From contig CAJNOP010000001.1 in NCBI GenBank assembly GCA_905250075.1, positions 3,444,514-3,508,513 of the forward strand: a stretch of DNA of 64,000 bases, written 5' to 3'. A program made the translations under genes and the position numbers. Source of the DNA: Rotaria sp. Silwood1 (Eukaryota > Rotifera > Eurotatoria > Philodinida > Philodinidae). The notes beneath the pieces were generated by a model that was not told the DNA's origin, made no database searches, and was given only the letters and a program-made list of their open reading frames with translations. Each line of letters starts with the position of its first letter. The stretch's first letter is position 1. This document shows positions 24,230 through 35,074 of the stretch, in pieces.

Positions 24230-26094
24230 GGTATGATTTAGGTCAACTACTATTTAGAGAATGGTGAGGTTAAGATTTGATATCACTTAACGGAAAACTA
24301 CAAAATATAAAATATGAGTTACTGATAGAGCAGCTGAACTGAGTTATTCAAACTTTAAAGTATTGACAATTTAGGTATTTAAGAACAATAGAACTTCCCA
24401 CAGCCAGTTTTTTCGTACTACAAAGCATTTTTTCAAGTGGTAGATTTTCAGAATTGCAGTTGCATTTGTCCATCTATCAGTTTTGTACCGCAATAGTTTT
24501 GACATAGAGTGTGAATGGTATAAATGTGCATACAACTAAGGCCGTAGATAAAAGTGGTACCAGCAGTGATGAACCGAAACTCTTATGTTAGAAAAAAAAA
24601 AGAGAAGTTGTTACGATTATGATAAATGTAAAACGTAAACTTTCTTGCCATCCTGCACAAAGTTATGGAGCAACGTTTAGCAATGTCAACAAGAAATGTA
24701 TTATTCCGTAATTTCGTACAGGAAGAAAAGAAAAATTACATCTTACTTTCATTATAATCATAAGAATTTTCCTTTTCGTTCTTTCATTTTCAACGTTAGA
24801 GATTCGGCCCATCAGTAGGTACCAGCAATCGGCTGATCGACTTGCCTATCGATAATAACCCGCTCTATGGATGATAGAAGGGTAAACCGATAATAGATTT
24901 ATTCTTGCAATAAAATTTTGTTTCATAGTGAACTCATTCTAATTTCCAACTTAGATCATACATCTGAACATTTGTGTGCTAATGATCAATATGTTATTTT
25001 CTATTAAAAAATAAAAGTGATGGTAATATGAATGTATTAATTAGCGTTGACAAGAAGTTCTGATTATACTGAATAAAAATAAAAAAAGATAAAAAGGCAT
25101 TTTAAAGTTTATTCTATCAAATGTTCAGAATCGTTGCCATTATGACTTACATCAAGCTCGATGCTTTCTAATAATCTGTAAAAAGTTTGTTTGAGCTCAT
25201 TTTCTAAAAGAGGTTTTACCCCCTTGAAAACACAGGAAGCTGATCATGTTTTGTTTTTCAGATTCGGTTCACGAATTTGCCTTAAAAAATTTGGAAATTT
25301 GCCGAAAGACCATATTCATAGCATCCTAGTACTAGTGTTGATGATGTATGGATTTAGTTTAGATAGGTTGGTCGCAAGTTATACGATGCTAGCCGGATTA
25401 CTGTACATGAGCCGGCAAAGACTATTATTCATGGAGACACATTTGGATAAAAAGTTGTTTTGTATATTTTTTGGACCGAACGATCCTGCTCTTAAACATA
25501 GTACAGATAAGAACAAGACTGTAAATCAAAAGTATTGTATTGAACGTTGCTTAAAACGTCTTGTCAATGAAAGAGAGACAAAGATAATTATCAGGCACAA
25601 AAATGTTAACATTGCTTAACGATCGTATTCTATTACATATTCATGCAAATGTTATGACTTATTAAAGAGAAGAAACTACCAGTATAATGGCATATCAGCT
25701 GTGAGCATGAGCCATTGCACTATGTAATTCTTCGTTAAATGATTCTATCAAGGATAGTTGGAGTGACAGAAGAAATGAACCATAATGAGCTTGTGCGATT
25801 TCTAAAGAAATAAAAAGATATTTTAGAAAAAGAACTTAAATAAAATTTTAACAAATTATACGAAAACATTGAATTTGGTATAAGTGATAATGGCAACTAC
25901 TCTGAGCATTTGACAAAAATAATGCAAATAAAAATATCTCTTTATTTATTTTTATTCAGCATGATCAGAACACTTGGTCAATACTAAGTCGAGCGATTCC
26001 ATCTACGGTTGTAGTTGTAGATATGAGTATGGCTATGGTTAGAGGTATTAATATTCTTTGGATACACAAACTCGCACGACCACATCCTCTTCGT
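24230..26094. other. Intergenic with weak open frames
   Basis: A plus-strand frame at 25191-25619 opens with TTG, not ATG, and shows no known motif. Other frames of the same segment read alternative coding-like pieces, which suggests decayed sequence. A TG-rich patch (GTTGTAGTTGTAGATATGAG type) lies at about 26008. Nothing is firmly supported. Confidence 0.35.
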
Positions 26095-26464
26095 TTACAA
26101 TGATGATCCCTTTTCTTTACTTCTCTCGTTCGTTGTAGTCATACTCAAGTTTTCACCAAGCACGTTATCTGCACCAAGATTAGAATTGATAATTTCTATT
26201 CTGTTGAGGATTTCAGAAATCCTGTCTAGAAGAAGTTTCTTTTTTCTTTCATTGCGTTGCTGATAATATTTTGAGAGACGAAAACTTGTCCAATAACCTT
26301 TCTTCATAGGTATAAGATTCTTGGAGATGTTATGCCTTCGTATTTTACTGTTTTCTGAACAACAAGAACTTCGACGAGAATACTTTGTCAAAATCGATAG
26401 ATTGTCGTAGATCCTTCTCTAAAGAGGATTTTCCTAAAGACTCACTAGAATGCTGCTTTGCCAT
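26095..26464 (-). pseudogene. Small Lys/Arg-rich hypothetical protein, apparently frameshifted
   Basis: On the minus strand an ATG at about 26464 begins MAKQHSSESLGKSSLEKDL and runs about 38 codons to a stop. An overlapping frame continues with RRHNISKNLIPMKK and a basic amphipathic helix (YYQQRNERKKKLLLDRI) to a stop at 26095. The two halves look like one protein split by a frame change near 26360, or by an unusually short intron. No family is recognised. It is divergent from the NHL sequence starting at about 26.7 kb. Confidence 0.35.
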
Positions 26465-26712
26465 GATGAGAGTCTTTCGTACTTTCATGAGTACGTGAAA
26501 TTAGAACATGAGAAATCTGTTTCTCTGTCAAGTTTTCAAACAATATTAAGCCAAAAAAGATGGAAATTCTTTCTTAGAATGAAAAAGAATCTCTCACTCC
26601 TAGTACTTCTTCCCTTCTTCTTTCTGTGCGTAATAGAGAGGGAGATATTATCGTCGATAACGAGGACAATTTTTGTTTAATTCCCTTGTTCATTGTATTC
26701 ATATATAACATT

Positions 26713-27607
26713 CCAGATAAACTCTTACGGGCTCAAAATGGAGTCACGATTGCTGGAGGCCATGGCTGTGGTAGTGCCACCAATCAACTTCATCGTCCTT
26801 GTAGTCTCTCTGTTGATGATCAAACGATAGTCATTGCTGACTACGCTAATCATCGTATCATTCAATGGAAGCTGGGTGATACGAATGGGCAAGTAGTGGC
26901 TGGCGGTCATGATCAAGGACATCAATTAGATCAATTCTATTATCCCAGTGATGTTCTGATCGATAAAGAGACGGATAGTCTCATTATTTGTGATCGAGAC
27001 AATTAACGAGTCGTACGATGGTCTCGTCGTAGTGGCACAACTCAAGAAGAAATCCTCATCAACAACATCAGTTGTTGGGGATTGGCCATGGACGATCAGA
27101 AATATCTATATTTCTGACTTCCAAAACCATGAAGTAAGACGATATAAAATAGGAGATCAAAATGGAACTATCGTGGCTGGTGGCAATGGCAAAGGTGTTG
27201 ATCTTAATCAACTTAACTGGCCAACCTTCCATTTTGTCGATCGACAACAGACTGTTTATGTATCAGACAACAAGAATCATCGTGTGATGACGTGGAATAA
27301 AGGTGCAAAAGAAGGAATTGTCGTCGCTGGCGGTCAAGGCTATGGGAGTGCTCTGACACAGTTGAATGGTCCTTTCGGATTGTTTGCCGATATATTCGGA
27401 ACTCTCTATGTAGCAGACTCGAACAATGATCGAGTGATGCGTTGGCCTCAAGGAGTAACACAGGGCACTGTGACTGTGGGTGGAAATGGTCGAGGAGAAG
27501 AAGCAAATCAGTTCAACTGTCCTGTGAGTTTGTCTTTCGATCTTCAAGGCAATCTGTATGTCGTCGAACAAAATAATCATCGTGTTCAACGTTTCTCTCT
27601 CGAATAG
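26713..27607 (+). pseudogene. NHL-repeat beta-propeller protein, broken
   Basis: The plus strand encodes about six NHL-type blades, each with an AGG-x-G block, an NQL/P turn, a VDD or similar strand and a YxSDxxNHRVxRW-like end. Examples are VTIAGGHGCGSATNQL, VVAGGHDQGHQLDQF, TIVAGGNGKGVDLNQL and VVAGGQGYGSALTQL. Two lesions are visible: a TAA at 27004-27006 where the repeat expects a Gln codon before CGA (one C-to-T change), and a one-base shift at about 27100-27112 between GLAMDDQKYLY and ISDF. Otherwise the sequence is well conserved, so inactivation looks recent. Upstream coding is uncertain; an acceptor-like TTCCAG lies at 26715. NHL propellers of this type are usually extracellular or binding modules and form a large family in bdelloids. 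Sequencing errors could produce both lesions. Confidence 0.8.
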
Positions 27608-28188
27608 ACTCAAAAGGAATGATTAATTTTGTTTTGTTTGTTTTTCCTCTCAAATAAATGACATTGAATAAAAAATAATAAAATAATTGCTTTGATCTCG
27701 CGCGACCAGAAACCGCACGAAGGTCACCAAAGCACTTCCTGAATGGGCATTTTGAGTCTTGTGTAAATGTGGATGGAGTGTGGGTGAGTGTAGATTTGGG
27801 TGTTGGTATGGATGTGTGCCAATGTAAGGAGGAGTATCTCCTTTACGGACATTCATACACAAGCCCACACCTCACACCCATACCCTCCGTTAAGAACTAT
27901 TATTGACAAAAATTCATTTCGTATTTTATATAAGTTTTCAAACAAAAACAAATTAAAGTAATTGTTTAGATAAATCAGTTGCATCTATTGATTTTAGAAA
28001 TAATCGGATCAGTAATGAATGAATTGAATGATATTGGTAATCACTAATAAAAGAAGGTGTGCCAATAATAAAAGGCTATGTAACTGAATGTAGATCTACT
28101 GTAAATGATAAATAGCATATAGATTATAGTAATTTTATCTTTTCTTCTATAATCTGATGATTGTTTATTTTTCGCATTCATGGTAGTA
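27608..28188. other. Intergenic with TG-rich array
   Basis: AATAAA follows the NHL frame at about 27653. The rest is AT-rich spacer around the TG-rich inverted array at 27762-27892; no gene is seen. Confidence 0.45.
27762..27892. repeat. TG-rich hexamer array, inverted pair (best example)
   Basis: The left half is about 60 bp of degenerate hexamers (TGTAAA, TGTGGA, TGTGGG, TGTAGA, TTTGGG, TGTTGG, TATGGA, TGTGTG). After a short palindromic centre (GGAGTATCTCC), the right half is C-rich (CACACCTCACACCCATACCC). Period and composition resemble diverged TGTGGG telomeric repeat in opposite orientations around a hairpin. Confidence 0.65.
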
Positions 28189-28489
28189 CAGTGAAAAAAA
28201 ATTGTATGAATACTAAAGCAACAAGGGTTTTCGTGGACTAAAAAAGGTTTCGTAATTGCTACGGAACTAAAAAATAGCTTCGTACATAGTACGAAACCTA
28301 AAAAAGGTTTCGATTTTTGCAACGAATTCTAAATCGTTTTTAGGTTCGTAGGAGATCTACGGTACCTCTAACGAAGATTCCCAGACCGCTGAAAATTATT
28401 TTGAAGGTGACTTAGGTTCATACGAAACCTTTTTAAAGGCTTTGATTGTTGAAACAAAATGGTTCGGTACGGCACCTTTTTTTCCAGTG
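28189..28489. mobile_element. 301-bp MITE, TA target duplication, CAGTG-A(n) inverted ends (Tc1/mariner-like)
   Basis: The left end reads TA-CAGTGAAAAAAA (TA at 28187-28188) and the right end TTTTTTTCCAGTG-TA (TA at 28490-28491). A TA duplication with CAGTG termini is the hallmark of Tc1/mariner-type insertions. The interior is filled with short inverted copies of GGTTTCG / CGAAACC separated by T- or A-runs, so the whole can fold into several hairpins. There is no coding capacity. Confidence 0.8.
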
Positions 28490-28529
28490 TAGTGAAGAAA
28501 CAGTAGCTGGCGTAGCAACATCCCGTCAA

Positions 28530-29560
28530 TTATTGAAAAATAAAAAAATTAAAAGTTTCAGTTATTAATGTTCATGACGGCGTAAGAAAATCATGATTTG
28601 ATAATAATTAGGGATGTGGCGAAACTTTTATTGATTATTGAATATGGTGATGTAGGAAGAGGATGTGCAAAACTAGCATTAAGTAGCTATGATACATGAG
28701 TTATTGTTATTGAAATCGATCCGATTAGCGCTTGACAAGCTGTAATCGATGGTAGGCAATGTATATCTATTTATTGGTTTTAATGAATGACGGATTTATT
28801 GTTCTAGGTTATCAAGTAATAACAATGACTGAAGTTTGTAAAATTATTTTAATATTTGTATCAGCTACTGGTTCAACTGGATTAAGTTGTAATAAACATA
28901 TGATGAAAATGCGTGATATGGCTATGTTATGTAATAATGGTTATGATCAAACTGAAAATGATATTGCTTGATTAAAAGGTAATCCGGTCAAAACTGGACA
29001 TGTTAAACCATATATATAGAAGTCGTCTATTAAGCGCTAAATCATTCTAGTCGATTCGTTTTCTACTGTTATAGGTTGATATTTATCATCTACCACAAGT
29101 GGTCTTACTATTATTTTACCTACTGGGGATTGCATTCTTAACTTTTTTAAGTATAATTTATAAAAATTAGAATGAAATAGTGTTTGATACTTTTTTTTGT
29201 CTATGTAGATAGTAATCCAAGTTTTCTTATGAGTAACTCATTTTCAAATCAAATCTTAGCACAAATTGAATTATTTACAGAGAAAAGGACAATATTCAAT
29301 TGCAATTCATAGATTTCCAAATACAGTAAGTGTTTATTCATTTACTTTGTAAAGGGTCCTTTTGCTAATCATGTTTGTTTTTTGCTGAATATGTTATTAC
29401 AGAAAATTGATAAAATCTTTTATATTCTAGTTAGCAGAATAAGTGATCTTGGCACATGTGGATTACTTAGGTGTGAAATTGAAAAAACTAACAGGTGAAT
29501 AATTGCTATATGTAGATTTAAATCTTGATGGACCATTCATACCCGAATATTAACGATGTT
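28530..29560 (+). pseudogene. AHCY: Adenosylhomocysteinase pseudogene (intron-bearing, 5'-truncated)
   Basis: In-order fragments on the plus strand match the C-terminal half of S-adenosylhomocysteine hydrolase: VSVINVHDGVRKS; EYGDVGRGCAK (the NAD-binding GxGxxG region, here EYGDVGRG); VIVIEIDPIS; GYQVITMTEVCK; a TIILPTGD piece; PSFLMSNSFSNQILAQIEL; DYLGVKLKKLTGE; and a C-terminal LDGPFIPEY. Several in-frame stops (for example TGA at Trp- or Arg-like positions near 28700 and 28730) and frame changes interrupt it. Intron remnants with TTCTAG acceptors remain near 28763-28807 and 29330-29430, so this is a decayed gene duplicate and not a retrocopy. Roughly the first half of the enzyme is missing upstream, where the MITE at 28189-28489 lies. 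Confidence 0.8.
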
Positions 29561-30634
29561 AATCATTGACTCATGAAGAAAACGAACTAATTTTAGCATT
29601 ATACTTTTTTTTTCGGTACAATTCATGTACATCATAGTTATATAAACGTTGTTTATTTTGATTAAGTATATTTGTTGTACAGACAACATCAATTATAATA
29701 GAAATTATGCATAAAAATATATTATTACTTTCATTTACTTCAGTAATTGATCAATGTTGATAATTGTTTCACTTCATTTTATATTATTAATAGATTATCA
29801 TATATAATCATCTATATACACAAGTAAATTCATTTTTGTCTAAGAGAAGCTTTTGTTAGAGTAAATCTCTACCGAAAAAGTTCAAGTAAATTTTATCCTA
29901 AGGGGAAGATTGATCATGTATTATGATTTTTTGGTGTTATGTTTAGTTCTTAGCATAATTATTGTTGATAAAACTAGTAAAAAGTTGAAAAAATTGGAAA
30001 ATATTACTTTCTCTTCTTAGAATAAAATTTATTCTTTTTTTGTCTTTTCCAAGATTCATCTGTAATAACTTGTACAATAGAATCAGCATCTAAAGGATTC
30101 ACAATAGAAATATATCAAGTTCCTCCATGTAAAACTTTGCCTATACCTTTAATTCCGATATAATTGCACATTGATAGTTCACCGATTTGTAATTTATTAA
30201 CAACGAGTGATAGTATGATATAGTACAATTTAGTTCTTCGCTTAACATGACATTGAACTATTTATGGAATATGGTATTTTCCATCTGATCAAAGCAAATT
30301 TTGGCGAAAACAAAAAGAACAAGAATAAATTGTAAAAGTTGATGCTATTGTATGTATTAGCCTACTGGATCAGTACACAATTTTTATTTCGTTTAATTGG
30401 ACACAAATCACTCGTGGCAGTAGTACTTAGAATAACACCATGACCTGAAAATAAGAAAACGATGCTGAAACAAGGTATTCGGAATGCAAGTTTTACTGGA
30501 CTTGAAAATTCATCCACAAAATTGTCTAATTCAATCTATCATTAGTCCATCATTGTTACTATCATCATCGAAAAGATTCTGGAAACTCAAAGAAACAGAT
30601 CAAATTTAGAAATGAATTTTATGTGAGATACTTT

Positions 30635-30722
30635 TTTCATATTTGGATGTAGGTTTAGGTGTGCGAGAATAAAAGATCTATACCTACACCTGCGCTTTAC
30701 ATTCACAGTGACATACAAGTCC
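30635..30722. repeat. TG-rich inverted patch
   Basis: GGATGTAGGTTTAGGTGTGC is followed by TATACCTACACCTGC after about 20 bp. It is the same class of degenerate TG hexamers in inverted arrangement as at 23604 and 27762. Confidence 0.5.
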
Positions 30723-32415
30723 AGAAAGACATCATTGAAAACTTTTTGTACTATCTGTTCCTTCGACTTTTCTGTCATCTCAGAAAGCCATTCTCATTTG
30801 TCTGTGTTGCTTTGAAGATTCTTATAATCGAATTTTACATTAAAAGGTGTTGTGAAAATAAAAAGTTGACATCTTGCCTGTTCTTTTAGACTTTCGACTA
30901 GCATGATTAATGGTGTTCGACCATAATGGATCATCCACTCTCACATTAAAGATGTTGATTTACGTGGTTATCAATCGATAGATCTCGTTCTTGACAAAAT
31001 CAAACAAACTTTGGTTACAGCAAGAAAATACGAACTAAATTCGTACAAGTTCATTCTAGGAGATGGAACACACTTAGAAGTAAATGAATTGAGCCGAAAA
31101 TACAAGAAGACAAAAACTGGAAGCGCAGGATCAACTCTCGATTGTTAGAAGCTGTTCGAACATTGAGTTTCATGTCTATGAAATGCCGAACAAGAGCAAC
31201 TCTACTAAGACTTATGTTTGTTTCAATGGCCAGAAACGCATTGCAGAGAAGCACTAACCGTCTTATCTAGCAAATGATCTTCTCCTGTAATAATTTGAAT
31301 AACATAAGGATAATGATACTTGCTGAAATTGTTTTATTTTTGATTTCTTAGAAAAGAAGAGTAAAAAGTTTCCAAGATCATCAAAAAAGACTTAAAAGCG
31401 AAAAAAAATCCAGTCTACAGGGTAGTCGAACAGTTCTCGGAACTTCGGTATATCTATTTAGGGAAACGGCATTTCATCCATATTTCTAGACCATATATAT
31501 TCGAGATAGTTGCTATGATGTTCCATGGAAAATTTCATGCTTTTAAGTCACTCTTTTGATATCCTGTCGAAGTAAACAATATGTATTGAATTGATCTCTT
31601 TGGTTATTATCCCTACTAAACTGTTGTAGCTGTTGATTAACTAGTCTACTTTGAATACATCTCAGAGACTAAAAGTCTGGAAGCCTAGTCTAAAATGAAT
31701 ACGCTTGGTAATCCTCAACTTGATATCTCTTACTTTCAAGTAAATAACGGTCTTATTCTGCATGTTGCTCGAAAAAACCTCACTAGAAACGGATTGCATT
31801 GGCCCATGATGATATGTTTTTATGCAATAACTTTTTCGTTTGTCAATTTGAACATTTATGACTCATATAGATACAAACACTAATCCCTTTGGAAACCACT
31901 AGATATCAGATAAAGATTTGTATGCCCTTAAATGGTTGACATATATTATTTTTTTGATATCTTTGTCAGAGAATGTCGCTTGGAAGACTAGTTTCTCTTG
32001 TTGATCTAAGTTTCGACAATGACTGCCGTCCAATACTGCAATGGCACATCTATGTCTAATAACCGCTAATGGTATCATACAAAATTTGTTCACCAATGAG
32101 AAACTTCTGCAAAGTTTTGAGGGCTCAAATAACTATCAAAATTCAAGCAATAATCAAGGAGGTCAGTTCAATACCTATCTTTTACTTCGAAAGTTTATCT
32201 AAAGAGTGAGCTAAAAGGATATAATTTACCATGAAACATTGCAATAAATACCTCGAGTATGTGGCATAGAAAGATGGATATAATGTCGTTTCCCTTAATA
32301 GATAAATCGGTGTTTCGAGAATTTTTAATCATCCTGTATTTATGTCAACGAAGAGAAAAGCTTTGCACCATCGTTCACAATTGGTAACAGTTTATGAGAA
32401 AATATAAAATAGATA

Positions 32416-32486
32416 AACAAGTTGTGAGTGTACATGTGGACAAAGAGAAGATCCACATCCACCCACACCCTAGTCCCATCTTTCCG
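32416..32486. repeat. TG-rich inverted patch
   Basis: GTGAGTGTACATGTGGA, a spacer that includes GAAGATC, then TCCACATCCACCCACACCC. It is a compact inverted pair of the same TG-hexamer class. Confidence 0.55.
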
Positions 32487-32769
32487 TTATCTCCAGTTTT
32501 GTTTTTGGTTCCCCTGTGAAATATATGACGCTGGCTTCCTAAAAAAGGAATTTTATTTTTTTGGAACAATACGACATAGTGCTCTTAGATTTCGATCACA
32601 GAGGCAGTTCATTTCGATTCTAAACAAGAGTTCAAATTCAAGTGGAAGTACACAGCAGTGTCTTGTTTTTCAAAGAAGTTAACAAGTTTCAGGATGAAAA
32701 TGTACAATGGTTAATGTAGTAATTCTTTTCGACGAAACATTAAAAAGAATTATTCCAATTACTTTTTAA

Positions 32770-34106
32770 TCATTTCTTGGGTGGCAAGAAAAATGTGTCT
32801 ACACGTGTCCAAGTATTCAATCCAATCTTATGACCATTTTCACCTGGCGGACGAGCAGCATGATATGTCAAATAATCAACTTGTCCATACTCATCCATAT
32901 TAAACCAAAAGACACTATTCCCAGGCAACGGACGAAATCGAATACCCAGTTCGGTCGATTTTTCATCACAAATTAAAATATCACAAAATCGCTCATGTAA
33001 TGATTTATTGAATCGAATATCAAGAAATTCCGTTTCACCTCTGGAACAATTAGCTTGAAGATAAGTAAAAAATGTTGTTACTCGTTGACCACCATTTTTC
33101 ATAAGATCCGAATGTGAGAACCAGTCGTAGTGAGGTTTAAACTAAAAAATGATAAATGTATATAAATAATGATAATTGTCAATGCACAATGAGTGTTTTT
33201 TTTAGTATAAATTAAGCTTTATCCAAAAAAAGAACAAATTTTAGTTTTATCTTTTATAATTATTCGTCTAATTTATAATGCAAGGAACCCCAAAAAATGC
33301 GAACTAAAGCTTGGTTTTGTTTTTTATGTGTCAATTTTGATCGAAACAGGAAAAAAATTGTGATTCTCATCGCGAACCAAAAATTTGTGGTTCCTATAAC
33401 GTTGTCACTCTGCCTGAGAGTGACAAATGGAATGTATATAAAATCCGATTCAAATTTGATGAAGTTATATCACACCTGTTGATCAGATGTATATCTCACT
33501 ACTTGCAATGGTTCGATACATTCTACATCAACGTCACCTTGAAATTGTGCAAATCGTCGTTCGATGCACTCTATAATAGATGTTTGATGACGACTGATAT
33601 AAGCTGAACTTGACGTTCGAACTTCGTTAACGGAGTATGTTCCGTTGTCTTCATAGGTCATTGAAGGCTTAAAGAATGGCTCTCTAGTATATACACAATG
33701 AGATATATGTATAATAACATTCAGTATTTTTTATTTACGTCAATTTGATTAAATATTGAATTTCATTTTGAGTAAGAAACTGTTCAATATAGATAATCAA
33801 TGGACTTCGTTCAATGATTCGAGTAATGTATCGATGGTGAGGACATTCGTGTTCATATTGAGACAGATCATAATTATTATTAACTTCTGGTACTTTACAA
33901 GCCTCCTTGCAAAAGTTTAACTCCATAGATTGATTTACTTGTTGTCGGATGTATGACTCAAGATCAGTCAGATATTCAATGATGACTTGAAGTCCGAATG
34001 CAGTTGCTTGGAAAATGGTCTTTCGAGATTGATAGACACTCAGAAAACAGCTAAAGGCAGTAAGTACAAAGAATACTATTCGAAAAAAACAATGTATGTT
34101 AGACAT
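32770..34106 (-). CDS. Prolyl 4-hydroxylase alpha-like 2-oxoglutarate/Fe(II) oxygenase, 3 exons, 315 aa
   Basis: Minus-strand exons 34106-33739, 33683-33476 and 33141-32770, phases consistent. The N-terminus is a hydrophobic signal peptide or signal anchor (about residues 7-25), placing the enzyme in the secretory pathway. The catalytic core is in exons 2-3: HYD of the HxD iron-binding motif at the start of exon 3 (KPHYDWFSHSD), and a distal YHAARPPGENGHK segment supplying the second His and the Lys that binds 2-oxoglutarate. This order is typical of collagen prolyl 4-hydroxylase alpha subunits. At 315 aa it lacks most of the N-terminal dimerisation and peptide-substrate domains of human P4HA (about 530 aa), like the short P4H-TM or plant-type enzymes. 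The substrate is unknown. Confidence 0.88.
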
Positions 34107-34372
34107 TGTTATTTATCAAACAGGGATACCTTTAGATATACAACGCATAGATATATATATATATATTATTGCCACATACGAGGATTGTAACCGTTATTGA
34201 TCTTTACGCTTGACCTCTATGCTTTCTTTTATGTTTGTATGCTGAGTGCGTGTTAATTGTTGAATCTAAGTAAGTGAAAAAATTAATCACATTTCTTCGA
34301 AGCGACTATCAAGTCGGATTAGTGAGTTTTATCGAGAATATTACGAGTACAGATTGGACCTGAGTCCAGGTT
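34107..34372. other. Short upstream region of the P4H gene with (AT)n
   Basis: An AT dinucleotide run of about 10 units lies at 34149-34166, within 60 bp of the P4H start codon on the promoter side. No gene is seen. Confidence 0.5.
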
Positions 34373-35074
34373 TGAGTACAAAAATTTCAGACTCGATGAG
34401 CTCAATCCTTCATTCTCCTAGTCAATACAAAATGCTGCTACAAAATCAAAAAGCACAACAGAATTTCAACAAAATACTTATTCAATCAGCAGACTTGAAA
34501 AATATTCGCACACAGAACAAGGATAAATAAACCACCTATCCCTATGAAAAACAAAACTCTGCTAGAAATTCAACCCCCCCCCCCCCCCCCCCACCCCCAT
34601 ACACCTCTATTTTATTTTGCAGAATACGAGTGATTAGACGATACACTCAGCCTTCATGAATTAGATTACTGAGAAAACGTTTAAATTCTGTAGGATGTAA
34701 CAGATTTCTGTCAAAACTCTGCCAAACTTTTTATATGTTCAATATAATTCTGTTCTCTTCACGTCTCCCTCACCTAATATGTTCCGTACCCCTAACAGCT
34801 ACCAGAATTTTACTGTGAATTTTAAAAGTCCAGCAGAGTTTTGTCAGAATCCGGTTACATTCTGCGGAATCCAGACTTCATTATACAACGAAGTAAACGA
34901 TTCACTCTCCACTAATCGAAATTCCACTGAGAATTCAAAGAACATCAGCAAAATTTCGACAGTATTTAAACTTCGCGTGCTGAAAAACAATTAAGTGCTG
35001 CCAGTATGAACAAAATTCAATCTGAATTTTGCTGAGTGTTTAGATTCTCGTCGAAATTTTGTATTCCACAAAAG
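34373..35074. repeat. Possible non-autonomous element built of CAGAATTTT-type motifs, with poly-C tract
   Basis: About 700 bp in which short motifs CAGAATTTT, AAATTCTG and GCAGAGTTTTG recur more than ten times in both orientations. The ends carry a weak inverted match (GAGTACAAAAATTTC near 34373 against GAAATTTTGTATTCC near 35073). A homopolymer of 19 C lies at 34574-34592. The open frame at 34779-34994 just follows the repeated motifs. The design is similar to the MITE at 28189-28489 (many small inverted motifs), but the ends are not convincing. Confidence 0.4.

Larger units (their letters stand above)
29561..32769. other. Decayed region with unrecognised fragments
   Basis: The minus strand at about 30010-30240 reads KLQIGELSMCNYIGIKGIG, then a GKVLHGGT stretch and DADSIVQVITDESWKRQKK. 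At about 30390-30520 it reads a hydrophobic IPCFSIVFLFSGHGVIL piece. Both look like exons of a dead membrane-type gene that I cannot name. At about 31900-32090 a minus-strand piece (AIAVLDGSHCRNLDQQEK) vaguely recalls DDE transposases. The plus strand at 31000-31140 is also coding-like (ILGDGTHLEVNELSRKYKK). None can be assembled. Confidence 0.35.

Noticed and set aside
25191-25619. 142-codon plus-strand frame
   Set aside because: It opens at TTG with no upstream ATG, has no domain, and the other frames of the same segment look equally coding-like, which suggests decay.
27213-27613. Minus-strand frames of about 100 codons
   Set aside because: Antisense shadows of the NHL repeats, which keep the opposite strand open.
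31900-32090. DDE-transposase piece on the minus strand
   Set aside because: AIAVLDGSHCRNLDQQEK recalls a DDE first-aspartate block, but no further catalytic motif follows, so no element is called.
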